This document shows positions 1 to 11,205 of a DNA stretch of 64,000 nucleotides, one piece after another. The translations under genes and the position numbers were made by a program. The notes below the pieces were generated by a model. The model was not told the DNA's origin. It did not search any database and saw nothing but the letters and a program-made list of their open reading frames with translations. Numbering within the stretch: the first letter of the stretch is position 1; each line of letters begins with the position of its first letter. Source of the stretch: Plantago ovata (Eukaryota; Streptophyta; Magnoliopsida; Lamiales; Plantaginaceae); the NCBI GenBank assembly GCA_028274465.1, contig CM051455.1, positions 108,994,261-109,058,260 on the forward strand, read 5' to 3'.

Positions 1-55
1 ACCTCCACCAAAGGAAGGCAGAAGGAAAGCGTCACGAGTCTTCGAGAACCAAGAG

Positions 56-1094
56 TAGGGCCGGGCATAATAATCGAAAACCGAAAACTGATCCAAAAAA
101 CCGAACCGAACCAATCCGATCCAGCATCTTCAGTTCAGTTCGCGGATCATTACTTTGACAGATTTCGGTTTTCGGTTCGGTTCGGTTAAAAAACCGCAGT
201 TTATCGGATTAAACCGAATCGATCAATATATATATATATATATATATAAGTAAACGCCAGTTTCCCAACCCTAATCCATTAACTCCTCCCATCGCCCCCT
301 TTCCATTTCTTTCCCTTTTCTGTCAAAATCAAAACCCTTCTCGTCTCTTTGACAGAGAAGAACAACTACTAACACTTCTCCGTAGAGCAAGGAAGCGGCG
401 ACAATGATGATTTTTCGGAGGTGTTGGTGGCTTTGCGGTGGTCGTGCGTTTGGTGATGACGACGTGATAAAAAGGATTCGATGATGGGGTTGAAATGATG
501 ATTGATTCCTGAAAGATTGAAGATGGTGGCGCTTTGAGGTGGCGGCAGGGGTAGTAAATTGGGCGAAACCGTGGTGGCTGAATGGAAGAAGAGGTGGTGT
601 TGTCGGAGTCTCGAACGGATAGAAAACAAAGTGTAGAGGCCGTGATTCGTGGCTGATGATGATGGGTACAGACGATGATGATGATTTGATGAAGAAATGA
701 TGAAGACGAGTTGATGATAATGGGTTCGGTGGTGGATGTGCGGTGGTTAATTGGTGGCACGGGGAGAGAGGATTTGGGTGGTGTTGATGCCGAAAGGGAG
801 AGGAAGAAGAATATGTAATAGGAGAAATGGACCAAAAGGGAGAAGAGAGGAGAAGTTCTCTATGAAAGAGAAGTGTTAGTAGCTGTTCCACACTGTTTGA
901 TTTGGATATTTGCTGCCTATTTGCCGGAAAATTCACAAAAAAAAAAAATTCGGATTATTCCGATTAATCCACAACCGAACCGATAATTTTCGGATCAAAC
1001 CGAAACCGATCTAAAATTTCGGTTCGGTTTTCGAATTGAACAAAATTTCACTATTCAGTTCGGTTTTGAACCGAACCGCCCATGCCCAGCCCTA
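56..1094. mobile_element. non-autonomous hAT-superfamily DNA transposon
   Basis: The element is 1,039 bp and is flanked by a perfect 8-bp target-site duplication, accaagag, at 48-55 and 1095-1102. Its ends are inverted: the left end reads TAGGGCCGGGCAT and the right end, read inward, TAGGGCTGGGCAT, one mismatch in 13. Both subterminal regions are dense in CGGTTCGGTT or its complement, making long imperfect inverted arms. An 8-bp duplication with TAGGG-type ends is typical of hAT elements. No transposase is seen. The interior has a TA microsatellite, then about 650 bp in which open frames on the minus strand are Ser/Pro/His-rich and look like chance. It must be younger than the Tat relic it interrupts. 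Confidence 0.9.
226..249. repeat. (TA)n microsatellite in the hAT element
   Basis: A run of about twelve TA units lies between the left subterminal repeat zone and the unique interior of the hAT element. It is a simple repeat with no other sign of function. Confidence 0.9.
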
Positions 1095-1136
1095 ACCAAG
1101 AGGAGGGACCCAAGTTACGAGAGGGAAGTAATCAAC

Positions 1137-1733
1137 ATGATAGCAGGAGGACCAGCAGGAGGTGACACAAGGAATGAGCGCAAGAGAACATCGCAAGATG
1201 TGGAGTTTTATAACCATAGAGAGATTTTCTCTCTGGGCGCGGTTAGCGGAGCAACCACCAATGAGATAAAATTCGACGATTCGGAAGTACAACCCAAGAT
1301 TTTGGGTCACAGAGGTTCAGCAGAAATCAATGTGCCTTTGGTGATTAGCATGGAAATAGCGCGCTTCACCATAAAGAAGGTATTGGTCGATAATGGGAGC
1401 TCGGTCAACGTTATCCTAGTTGACACACTAGATAAACTGAAGTTAGACGTGAGGGACATGAGAGAAGTGGTGACGTCTCTATTAGGGTTTGGTGGGGCGG
1501 AGGTCCGACCGTTGGGAGTCATCTCGCTGAACGTAACCATGGGAGAGAAACCGCTACAAACTACCGAGAGGATCGACTTTATGGTAGTCGACATGAAGTT
1601 TGCTTACAATGCCTTGTTAGGAAGACCAGCGCTCAACCAGCTGAATGCGGTAGCAGCAAGTTATCACATGTGGGTCAAATTCCCAACGAAGCGAGGAGTG
1701 GGTCAAGCCATAGGCAACGTAAAGGAATTATAG
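1137..1733 (+). mobile_element. Tat relic: aspartic protease region of gag-pol
   Basis: The translated frame has the retropepsin signature VLVDNGSSVNVI, with D-N-G-S in place of the more common D-T-G-S, and about 85 residues on the hydrophobic LLGRPALN segment that forms the second half of the fold. The stretch before it (IAGGPAGGD) matches the linker before protease in Tat-type polyproteins. In a live element this protease would cut the Gag-Pol polyprotein inside the virus-like particle. The sequence just left of the hAT insertion (1-47) reads on into this region. It is part of a broken fossil. Confidence 0.75.
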
Positions 1734-3185
1734 GACTGTTATATTCGGTATCGGCGCGGCATATGTCTGTACAAAAATGGCCTCTGACTGGGAAGTTTAC
1801 AGGGACTACGGCCAGATTCACGAAGGAACCACCATTCATGGGGGAGGACTCGTCATCCGAAGATCAAGACAAGAAAAGAAAACAGAGAGGAAAAGGGAAG
1901 CCAGAGAACACGAGGAGAACGTTCAAGGACGCGGGGGTCAATAAACCAAGGTACCAGAGCAAGAGCGGAAGAAGCAGGAACGGAGCTTAAGCTGGTGAGC
2001 CTAGAGGCACACAGAGAATAGAAAAAGGAACGGGATCATTCGACGATGGCAATAATACGGGAGTTCCTATTTCTACCTTCAATTCTCTTCGGCTAAGGTA
2101 CTTTATGATGAATACGTGCTTAGTAGCGAGTATAACCTATTGTTGCAGTACTCTTTTGTTACATTAGCCATTTTGTGTGTGGACAATTAAGTGGTGGAAC
2201 AACCATGATTTAATTATGTATTAATCTACTTCAACGAGTTGTGGTTTCTTGGTGTACATAGAGAAAAAGAATCACTTGTCCTAATGATTATACACGAGGA
2301 TGGGACGCCATCATAAAACTCGTAGGCTATCATTGTACAAACGATTACGACATTATATAGGCACAGGAATACTCAAACAAGAACGACAACTGATATTGGT
2401 ACAAGTGGAGGTATTGAAGACGTACGTTTAGAGAGGCGTAACAATGTGACGGGAAATCCCTGTTCAGATGAGAGGCTGCATGGTTGTTAAGGTCGCTGAA
2501 GGCATAACTCAAAACAGCCCTTCACGATTGTGGTAAAGGTCGGCCCAGGCGTAAAAACGCCTTTGGTAGCTCTCGACCCCTCAAAATATGCTTCGAACTG
2601 CATGACTTGAGAAATAGACGTATAGAGCTGATACCCTCTCATCTACAAGAGCAGTCCCGCCGCGGCCACTTATGTGGGCGACCAATTCACGAGTACTCCT
2701 CCCGCATAAGTGGTACCCTACCCCAGCGCGGAGGCACTGACGCCTCCCGAGGCGTGGAAGGGAACTGAAGGCATCCGCACAAATACACCGGGCGCGGGAG
2801 CCCGACCACTGTGCGATGACGTTACGTCTCCCCAGCGAGGATGGGTATAGAAGACCCGTGGGTTGACAAAATCAAACACGGTTGCATGACGATTATCGAG
2901 GGTAATTTACATCATTCCCTCGTAGAAAGGAAGCGGCAAGACTAACCTACCCGGATACGGGAACTAGGGGTTTTGACGGCAGGAATAAGGATCTTCGTGG
3001 ATACAAAGGAAAGAAGGCCAAGACCACAACAAAGATGATGCGGTTTTACTATCACAACAACACAGGAAAAACTACCGGTGCCTTCCACGCTCAAAAATAT
3101 TATGAGAAGGTTAAGATGACCTTCACCACCGACATTATTATGCACGTTGGGGATCTTAACGTATATCGTCCACTGCAACGATAGT
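1734..3185 (+). other. noncoding stretch of the Tat relic
   Basis: About 1.4 kb with no recognisable domain. The first 250 bases after the protease are basic and low in complexity when translated. The stretch 2500-2830 is GC-rich and holds short inverted motifs, including the pair gcataagtgg and ccacttatg around 2668-2712. I read it as 3' noncoding sequence of the Tat element. I see no reverse transcriptase or integrase here. Confidence 0.5.
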
Positions 3186-3480
3186 TTCCATAATCTAGAA
3201 ATGGCTGCGGCATGGAAGCCATGCCATATCATAACGTATGGAGAACCAATCGTAGTGGGTCTCATAATCTAGATCTCCCCCAACTACTATAGATGAGCGG
3301 ACCCAACCAAAATCAACCACAACGGTATCAGAAACCGTTACGAAGGACGATCAGGCCTTAATGTATGATATCTCTCCTCTAAGAAGAGTTCATAATCTAG
3401 AAACCGTACGGCAAGGAAGCCATGCCGTATCTTAATGTATGAACTGCTCTTGGAAAAGGACAACATAATCTAGACCTGAT
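3186..3480 (+). repeat. degenerate tandem repeats in the Tat 3' region
   Basis: The motif cataatctaga recurs at about 3188, 3264, 3390 and 3466, at spacings of about 76, 126 and 76 bases. The copies at 3188 and 3390 also share a following block with ggcatggaagccatgcc or a close variant, itself a small palindrome, then cgtatgg or tgtatga. Tandem repeats between the end of pol and the 3' LTR are a known trait of Tat/Retand/Ogre elements and can seed satellite DNA. Confidence 0.75.
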
Positions 3481-3886
3481 ACTTCCAGCATGCAGAGCTT
3501 CATAGTGCGATGAGATATGAGGTCGATCCACGGTTTAAAAGAAGAGATAATACTTGCAAGGAGATATGTCAACAGGCAAGATAGAGGAAAATATAAACGA
3601 GAAGACGATCTACGCGAGCATAGATTTGAGCAAGGGTTTAAGGAGAAGGCCAAGTTAAAATCCATACAAGGGGAAGAAACGTCAGGAGTTGCGGAATACT
3701 ATTATAACATCGCATACTCTACCAGAATGCATAAAGAGCATAAACAAGAATATTTACATCACATAGATATACGCAAATCACAACAATACTTGGTCCAACA
3801 GAGGCATACTACAGGCAAAGGAAATAAAAGAAGAAGTTTAAACAGAAAGAAACATAAACGATACTAAGGGGCATACCCCCGACTTT
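3481..3886 (+). other. noncoding stretch before the antisense ORF
   Basis: A 116-codon open frame (3517-3867) is rich in Lys, Arg and Gln and matches nothing I recognise. It lies in the 3' noncoding zone and is probably chance. Close to the end of the stretch is a small hairpin in which GGGGCATACCCC is nearly self-complementary (about 3869-3880), a plausible end mark between the convergent reading directions. Confidence 0.4.
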
Positions 3887-4657
3887 TTAGTTACCATGAT
3901 GGTCTTTATCACCAGCGGGACCTTCCGACTTGCGCCTCGAGGTACCGGGTCCAAAATCCAAGTGAGGACTTTGAGTGATATGGCTTTCGAGGGGCATGGC
4001 AACGCCATCTTTCAGAGCAAGAGACACACCAAGTTGGTCCACCACGTCCGACGCCGACACACCACTTTCTCCCGTCCCTGCTTGACCAACCGCAAGATGA
4101 GTTCGAAGAATGCCAGGCAACCAAGCAGGCAATACGGGCTTTAGAAAAGCAGCGGGACCAGAGGGTTCACATATGAGCGGCCAGAACTCAGAAAGATGCA
4201 ACGCAAACGGCCCGATGCTTGGGCTTTCCACAGGAGTTTCCATGTTGTCGCCTCTATTCACACCCACATCACACGCCGCGACAAAATCCTCTACCCAGTG
4301 ACAGCCATGGATCATTTGAGAAATGGCCCGCTTGAAACCAGCCTCAAAATCCATCTTGGTAGACAGACGATGGAGAAACCACCCGCAGAGGGACTCTAAG
4401 AAGTTGCATACAACATCGACCCTGGTATAGAGAGACTCACGCACCAAACTCCTGACCAAATTTCCATAAAAGGTGCCAATCCCTTGACACAACCCCATGT
4501 ACCAGCGAGACTCACCATGAAGAAACTCCATACGGATAGCATCAGATTTGTTAATATTCACTGCGTGAATAACCTCTGATTCCATCAGATTCCGAGCAGC
4601 CAACACCATCTTATAATTCCTCTCCAGTTCAGTTGCCCGTGCTTGCTCTTTCTGCAC
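3887..4657 (-). mobile_element. Tat relic: antisense additional ORF (about 256 codons)
   Basis: A long open frame runs opposite to the protease of the same relic. The product starts with a charged helical part (ATELERNYKMVLAARNLMES), then a Cys/Trp/His-rich segment with WYMGLCQGIGTFYGN and CNFLESLCGWFLHRL, and ends in a Pro/Gly-rich acidic tail. The frame is open upstream to the E1 insertion point, so the true start may lie beyond it. Additional ORFs in antisense orientation downstream of pol have been described for Tat-group elements; their function is unknown. I do not recognise a domain. The choice of start is uncertain. Confidence 0.6.
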
Positions 4658-4698
4658 ATTTTCCTCGATTGCCCTTGCCCGAGCCTCAGTGACGGTTC

Positions 4699-6754
4699 TG
4701 TAAGAAAATACGGTCAGAGTTACCCCTAGGGTACGCAGCGGAATTTCAAAAATTTTCTTAACATACAGGTTAATTGATTATGTATATGCCGTATATATGT
4801 AAACACGTCAATTAGAAGACTAACCTTACTTCCAAAGCAGCTTCCAAGTCTTCGTAATAATCCGGTGTATCTTCTCCTTCACCGAAGTCGAAGATATCTG
4901 CAATACTCTGATTATATGCAAGACAATAAGAGTTAGTTTCCATCTCCTAGAACCTCAACCCTGGTATCCACGGATGAACAGCCTATCGGAAGAATGCTAG
5001 GATATTCTTTGTGTGACCAAGAAGATGGGGCGGAGGTTTTCCTCCGGTGAGGGTGGCGCGCGTGGGGCTTATAGAGTTTTTATTTTCTCTAAGAAAACTG
5101 GGTATTCAACTGTGTGAATGTCTATGTCAAAAACTCTCTAATAGTCTACTATATATAGTAGTCAATAGAAGCCTAAAGCATAAGCAATTAGACTTCGTAA
5201 AGGAATAAGAATCTAATTCTTATCGCACTAGGAAACCATTATCAAGTCTAGATTCATTCCCAATCAAATTAAAACTCAATCAGGAAAATCTAACTTATCT
5301 CTTGGACTTCTAATAGAGGAAGGAGTCGAACTCCTTCCCCTATCCCAGCTCGCGCGCGCGCGCCTATCCTAAGGGAGATAGGTGGGTCCCAATTTTGGGA
5401 CCCACTTATAGTTCTAAGGCAATTCAAACTCCAAGTAGATTTTGCCCATGTGCATATGTTAATTCTAAATTAACATATCCTTTCAAATCAAACCTCTATT
5501 ATATTTTTAAAATATAATCTTTAATTGTATTTTCATAAAATACAATTAATTAGCCAATTCAATTAACAATTCCAAATCATTAATTGAGCCACTAAATATT
5601 ATAATTAATTCCAAATCAATTATAATCCATCAATCACAATTAATTCCAAATTAATTGCGATTCCATCTTCAAGGATATTCTGATAAGCTGAATCACCACA
5701 TAGTGTGACCCATAGGGCCTCATTGTATTAAGCAAGTCCTAGACTAGGCAAAATGGAATTCCTAGACGGTTCCGTTTGCAATATTAATACATGAGGACGT
5801 TTGAGAGGTTTCTCAAAGCAAACCCTTTCGTTGCGAAGTCTGTTGCGCTCAACGCGACGATGGTAACGTCCCTTCATCTGACTGACTCGAATGCATCTAG
5901 GATCGATGATGTGTCTATCCCAATAATACATCCACGGGCGTCTCAGGGAGTTGATTGGTTACTAAGATATACTTATGACCATCATAATATATTGATGCAC
6001 TAGCCAGTGACTTTACCAACACAACTATGAAGACTATGAGCAGTACTCTCCTGTGCTACACATGAGAGATGAATCCTTCACAGAAACACTTATCATCCCC
6101 ATTTGTATGTAGCCATGATCCTGGATCGTGTCTTAGGTCAACTGCTTATTCAGAGATGACATCGACGGGTCCACCAAGGATATGGGGCAACAAGTGTGAT
6201 GATAAAGTCCTGTAAGTCCAAAGGACGACTGACATCACTTCGACAACTTACCGGTTCCCATAGACACTTCGGTGTAGAGTATACATCGATGGGAGTGTTC
6301 GATGGGTACTTCCATTGTTCGATAATCATTCTTCGAACAACTATGCGCAGTTATGGGAACGTTTCTTGATTGTCTAACAATCCGTTCCGTGGCCGTGGGA
6401 TCGGCTCACACTTGCTCCAACAAGTATAACCTCCACGCATACTAGTCTCATCTGGTTCATTCAGACCCCTACATCCGAGATGAACCTCGACTGGGGAGAG
6501 TTTGGGATAGATGATAACTCACATAACTCCCACTATCTGTGTGATCGGTCATCTATCCGAGGGGACATGTTTAATATCAATAAAGACAGAAATAGAGATA
6601 TGACATGTTGCATGCCTGGTGTAATATAAATATGAAAGCGATACTCAATAGTAAAACAACAAACATATATTATATTATGTTGACCTGTGTAATAGTACAT
6701 ATATGCCCTCTATAAGGGCTGCATGCCCTTAATAAGGACTGTCTCTAGGACATA
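4699..6754 (-). mobile_element. E1 3' LTR (main part)
   Basis: This reads, in reverse, as the Angela-like LTR: its left edge TGTAAGAAAATACGG is the reversed LTR end, directly preceded by the ggttc duplication. It is aligned along its length with 53989-57338 (same strand) and with 40902-42983 (opposite strand). It keeps the (CG)n tract at about 5351-5363 and the ten-base-pair hairpin at 5392-5415. The right edge stops at ggacata, 13 bp short of the LTR terminus, where E2 begins. Confidence 0.88.
5392..5415. repeat. perfect 10-bp hairpin in the Angela-like LTR
   Basis: The arms GTGGGTCCCA and TGGGACCCAC flank a four-base loop, atttt-like in E1 and aaag in E2. The same hairpin stands at 42262-42285 and 55956-55979, next to a (CG)n tract each time. 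The stem is identical in all three LTRs while the loop differs. Confidence 0.85.
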
Positions 6755-6770
6755 TGATAGTGTATATATG

Positions 6771-7438
6771 TATATATACATATTGTATGATTTTGTAGAT
6801 ATGTGGATGCAATTGATTCTATGATAAATTCGATTTTCAAAAGTTTTGTTTTTATATAAATTTAGAATTTATATTTTTCAAAAAAAAAAATTATTAAAAA
6901 TATATATATATTTTTTTTTCCGACACGGGCGCCGGGCATGTTTTCAAAAAAAAAAAAAATTATATATATTTTCGGGTTGGACCCAAAATCGAATTTTGAA
7001 AGTTTTGAGGATTGAATTTTATATTTGGAATATAAATATGATTTAATTGTAATTGTTTTAAACGAGAGGCGTTAAATTTAATTAGTATAAAGTTAAAGGG
7101 CTTATTTGTAATTTATCAATTTATTGTTTATTGCAAATTAGTCCTTCTACTTTTGAATTTTAGATTTAACACCTCTAAGGTTTTTAAAATTACAATTAAG
7201 TCCTTCGGGTTTCCGAAAGTTGCTACTTGGTCAATAGAATTTTCGAATTCAATCTAGTCTAAATTTTCAATTATTTCATAGAGATTATAAGTATGGGATT
7301 ATAATTTTCATAATGAAATTATGAAGTCATTTGTCATCTACATAGGCTACTACTTGTTTCATATGCTCAATATGCTACTGTTTGACAATGCATGTTTAAA
7401 TACCATGTTTTTACATTCCGTTCGACCGCTATGCATGC
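6771..7438 (+). other. E2 leader, AT-rich part
   Basis: This 5' leader is strongly AT-rich and holds runs of A and T of 8-13 bases. It is the reverse counterpart of the E1 leader at about 53200-53960, so it belongs to the Angela-like family and is not host sequence. No ORF worth naming is present. Confidence 0.75.
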
Positions 7439-7589
7439 GAGGGTAGGCGGCGCCCTCTTATATGTCGGACCTCATATTTATGTATGGGTAGGCTGCACCC
7501 ATTATGTGCTTGACCGCGTTTAGAACTAGAATGGATAGGCGGCATCCATTACGTGTAGACCGTTCATGCATGATGGGTAGGCGGCGCCC
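7439..7589 (+). repeat. array of four hairpins with constant AGGCGGC loop in the E2 leader
   Basis: Hairpins lie at 7439-7457, 7484-7502, 7530-7550 and 7575-7589, spaced 43-47 bases. Each has the loop AGGCGGC (AGGCTGC in the second). Stems differ but pair: GAGGGT with GCCCTC, ATGGGT with ACCCAT, AATGGAT with ATCCATT, and GGGT with GCCC. The position, between LTR and gag on the genomic RNA, is where retroelements keep packaging and dimer signals; that role here is inference. Confidence 0.8.
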
Positions 7590-7867
7590 TTATTTGTTTG
7601 TAGATGACTGATAACAACCCTCGAGCTACAAGCCCCAACCAATATAAGTACAGAAATATATATATATGTATGTATTTCTGAGATGCTTTCCATAGGGTGC
7701 TTTAATTCTAAACTTTCATTGCATTTTCTTGTATTGGCGACCTCGTCTTACAGACTCGCAGTAATCGTCAGATTAGAGTAAGCCTGTGGTTATGAGTTAC
7801 TGCATATTGTATCTAGAGACCTCGATAGGTACAATATGTAGGGCATCAGTCCGAGCTTGTTGCCAAC
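7590..7867 (+). other. E2 leader up to gag
   Basis: Noncoding leader shared with E1 (47101-47640, reversed) and E3 (about 58790-59166). It includes a stretch with gcgacctcgtctta-like sequence and a nearby cagactcgcagt. No separate feature is seen. Confidence 0.6.
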
Positions 7868-8580
7868 TTGGAGTTGCAAAAGCTATCAAGACCAAACTAC
7901 GTGGATTGGATCCATGAGGTACGAAAGGTGCTATGGTACAATGAGGTTGAGTACGTCTTGGACGAACCTATCCCTCCACCTCCCACTGAATTCACTACGG
8001 CAACCTATGATTGCTATTATGAATTGGAAGTGGAAAGGGCCGAGTTTGTAAAGAACTTGTTGCTGAATGCTATGTCTGACAATATGGTTGGACCATGTCG
8101 AGACAAGGAACCATATGAGATTGTAAAATATCTCTCCTCATTCTTGGATGCTCCAAGGATGTGTGAAAGGTTCGAAGCTATCAAGATCATGCTTATCAAA
8201 AGGCTTGGGACAGAAGAGCTGTCGCCTGAACAAGTTAAGTCATTGATTGACTTTCTCTTACAACTTGTTGGATATGGCTTAGAGCTAGAAGCTAAGGCTT
8301 CCATTATCTTGATCGTGCAAAGATTGTTGCAATCTATTCACAACCCCAATGTTGGGGTAGAAACAGAGTTGATTGCTGAGAGACCCATTGCCAACAGATT
8401 CCCAAGGGTCAATCGTAGACCCAAAAGGAAGAGGGGTGGCAAGAATGGGCGCTGTCGTAGGATGGCCGAATTTCAACTTAGGATCGAGATTTGTCTCTAT
8501 TGCAAGCTCAAGGGCCACTGGAAGAAAGATTGCCCTAAGCTTAGGGCAGATCAGGTTGAGAAGTCACCCGCTTCTTGCTA
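7868..8580 (+). mobile_element. E2 gag region
   Basis: The frame starts in the Angela-type capsid domain (LSRPNYVDWIHEVRKVLWYNEVEYVLDEP), the UBN2-like Gag fold of copia elements. It passes through a basic segment (PKRKRGGKNGR) into a single zinc knuckle, CLYCKLKGHWKKDC, with the C-x2-C-x4-H-x4-C spacing that binds RNA. E1 has the equivalent region on the other strand. The upstream few codons are diverged, so the exact start is uncertain. Fossil. Confidence 0.8.
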
Positions 8581-10041
8581 GGGTATGTTTGTTATTGAAA
8601 TGAACATGACTACTTTTGACTCCAATGGTTGAGTATTAGATACAGCTTGTGGCTCACACATTTGTAATAATGTGCAGGGGCTAATTGATCACAGGCTAGT
8701 CAAGCAAGGTGAAATCGACTTGCATGTTGGGAACGGCAATCCAGTTGAAGCCAAACGCGTTGGACGCAGCAAGATAGATTTACCTTCGGGACAATGTTTA
8801 GAACTTGATAATGTTTATTTTGTTCCATCCATTGTCAGAAATATTATTTCCATTCCATTGTTAGACAATATGGGTTTTTCCTTTCGATTTGTGAATAAAC
8901 TTGTTATTTTTCATTAAATGATCAGTATTATGGAAAAGCTCGCTTGGTGAATGGTTTATATATTTTGCAAAGTAGCCTACCTTTATTTCAAATACATAAC
9001 AAACAACCGTCTTCAAGTAAGAAGAATAATCCATCTTATCTATGGCATTGTCGGCTAGGCCATAACAATGAAACACGGATTCAAAGACTAAGGAAGTTGG
9101 ACTACTTAGAACCATTTGATTTCGAATCATATGGTACATGTGAATCTTGTGTTAAGGGTAAGATGACGAACAAACCTTTTGTTGGACAAGGTGTTCGTGC
9201 CACTCGCTGCTTAGAGCTCATACATACCGATGTATGTGGACCGTTTAAAGTCCATGCGCGTGGGGGTTATCCTTACTTCGTTACCTTTACTGACGATTTC
9301 TCAAGGTATGGATATATTTATCTTATGAAGAATAAATACGAGACCTTTGAGAAATTCAAGGAGTTTAGGAATGAGGCCGAGAATGAATTGAACCTAAGGA
9401 TAGTCACTCTTCGATCAGATCGAGGAGGTGAATACCTTACTGAAGAATTTATCGATTACTTGAAGGAAAATGGGATTCAATCGCAATGGACTCCTCCTGG
9501 AACACCACAGTTAAACGGTGTGTCTGAGAGAAGGAATCGAACCCTGTTAGACATGGTAAGATCAATGATTGGATTCTCGACTCTTCCAAAGTATCTGTGG
9601 GGATATGCACTACAAACTGCAATCTACATTCTGAACCGTGTACCATCTAAATCAGTGGAGAAAACTCCTTATGAGTTATGGAAGGGAAAGAAGCCTTCAC
9701 TAGGCTATCTTAGACCTTGGGGCTGTCCTGCGATAGTCAAGCTGATGCTCAGTGATAAGTTAGATGCCAAGGGTGTCAAAGTATATTTCATAGGCTATCC
9801 TCGTCAGACGAGAGGCTATGAATTCTATCATGCTGAAGATCACAAGGTGATCGTGTCTAGAAACGTGAAGTTTTTAGAAGCTGAATACCTCGAAGAAGAG
9901 AGGTTAGATGATATGATAGAACTTGAAGAAATTCAAGACTTTGACACGCGCGAACATGAGGTCTCTAAATCTTCTGATTTGGACTCAAGTTCAGTGGGAG
10001 CTTTCGAAGCAGACAAGGGTGATGATATGACACTTGCTAGG
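8581..10041 (+). mobile_element. E2 protease to integrase region
   Basis: In order: a copia-type protease around LDTACGSHIC, a GAG-pre-integrase zinc module ([15 protein letters not shown], then CESCVKGK), and an integrase core with [18 protein letters not shown] and [15 protein letters not shown], which carry the D-D-E residues. After the core comes the copia C-terminal part ([15 protein letters not shown]). A1 interrupts it at 10042, leaving ctagg on both sides. Ty1/copia order, with integrase before reverse transcriptase, is clear. Fossil with a few breaks. Confidence 0.85.
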
Positions 10042-10349
10042 TGATGAACGTATTTTTGACGCGTTCATCTTGTCTTTTTCACCTTCTTTTGCTATCTTTT
10101 AGCCTTGTTTTTTGGTTAGTTTTGTAGAATTGTGTCACGTTTTGTGTTTTCTGCATTTTCAGGCACTTAGGTACGAAACGACATTTTTGGAGCTAAAAAC
10201 GAGCCTTTTTGATGGAAAAGATGGCCCCGTTGAAGTTCCCCAATCTCCGTGGCTTTTTCGTAGGTGTTTGAGCATCAATAAGCATCGTGAAGGATGAGTC
10301 CAAGGCACCAGAGGGCCATGCGAGGGCAAAAAGATTGAGTTTGAAGACA

Positions 10350-10520
10350 AAAATCTGCTCAGGAGCCAAGCTAAGCGCCTGGAATAGTGAAGCGCTGCGC
10401 TTCAATTTCCAGGAGCTTGGGCACAGAAGCCAAGCGAAGCGCTTGGAGTGCCCGAAGCGCTTCGCTTGCCAAGCGGTCCGCTTGGCTTCTCCAAGCGGTC
10501 CGCTTGGCAGCGGTTACGTT
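10350..10520 (+). repeat. A1 GC-rich palindrome module, 5' LTR copy
   Basis: The module is built from CCAAGCGGTCCGCTTGG (stem CCAAGC with GCTTGG, loop GGTCC), twice in a row, and AAGCG/CGCTT variants. Similar modules stand in the 3' LTR (about 37920-38065), inside the gag region (about 16385-16545) and in the 3' noncoding part (about 35868-35985). Confidence 0.75.
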
Positions 10521-10904
10521 TTCGGATTTTCCTTTTTAGATCTGATCTTTGATCATTTTTTGAACATCTTTTGAACTGTAACTTCGTTTTGGAGAGCTCC
10601 TAAGCCCCAAAACTCAGGGAATATTAAGATTTCTTTGTATTTTAGCTTGGGATTCAAGGTTTTGATTGAGGATTCATCCTTTGTAATCATCTACGGAGAG
10701 GTTTTCTTTGATTCCCACCGATTAGTGACAGCTTTGGTGGTAACTTGTATCACTCTCTTGTCTTGTAGTTTGATATGATGTATTCCAATTATTATTCATA
10801 TGAATTGATGTCTATGTTGATGAATATGAGTAGCTAAATCTTTTGTGTTGGTGGTAGAATGTAGAATATGCATGCTATGGGTTATGTTTATGCTTACAGG
10901 GTGC

Positions 10905-11205
10905 CGATCCGTCGGTAAGCCTTTATCGACGGATCGGCGACCACTTACCGACGGATAAATAGCCCGTCGCTATTTTATCCGTCGGTAATGCATTTACCGT
11001 CGTTTCTTATTCGTCGCTAAATTTAGCGACGGATAATACCGACGGACTAACGAATAAGGGCGTTGACCAGCCCTTATTCGTCTGACCGACGGATAAATTT
11101 ATCCGTCGGTGACATTTACCGACGGATAACTGTATCCGTCGGTTATGACCGGTTGACTTAGTCAACCATTATTACCGACGGATAAAGTTATCCGTCGGTA
11201 GATTC
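10905..11205. repeat. CACTA left subterminal repeats
   Basis: About a dozen or more copies of CCGTCGGTAA, TTACCGACGG or the variant CGTCGCTAA occur in both orientations within 300 bases, some as head-to-head pairs such as cgacggataa followed by ttatccgtcg. In En/Spm elements such repeats bind the TNPA-type accessory protein. Confidence 0.85.

Larger units (their letters stand above)
1..4693 (+). mobile_element. Tat-type Ty3 LTR-retrotransposon relic, left part
   Basis: This is the oldest layer. On the plus strand it has a retroviral-type aspartic protease region (1137-1733), a long noncoding part with tandem repeats (about 3186-3480) and a long antisense ORF (4657-3887). That layout, with 3' tandem repeats and an antisense extra ORF, is known from the Tat/Retand/Ogre group of plant Ty3 elements. 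It is interrupted by a hAT element at 56-1094 and by the Angela-like element at 4699, and resumes at 57344. The relic is broken, with many breaks, and I find no LTR for it in the window. The lineage call rests on the protease region and layout, not on a reverse transcriptase. Confidence 0.7.

Noticed and set aside
271-936. Overlapping open frames on the minus strand in the hAT element as a possible host gene
   Set aside because: Products are Ser/Pro/His-rich, three frames are open side by side, and no domain is seen; this is compositional.
3517-3867. 116-codon plus-strand frame in the Tat 3' region
   Set aside because: Low complexity, Lys/Gln/Arg-rich, in noncoding sequence, with no recognised domain.
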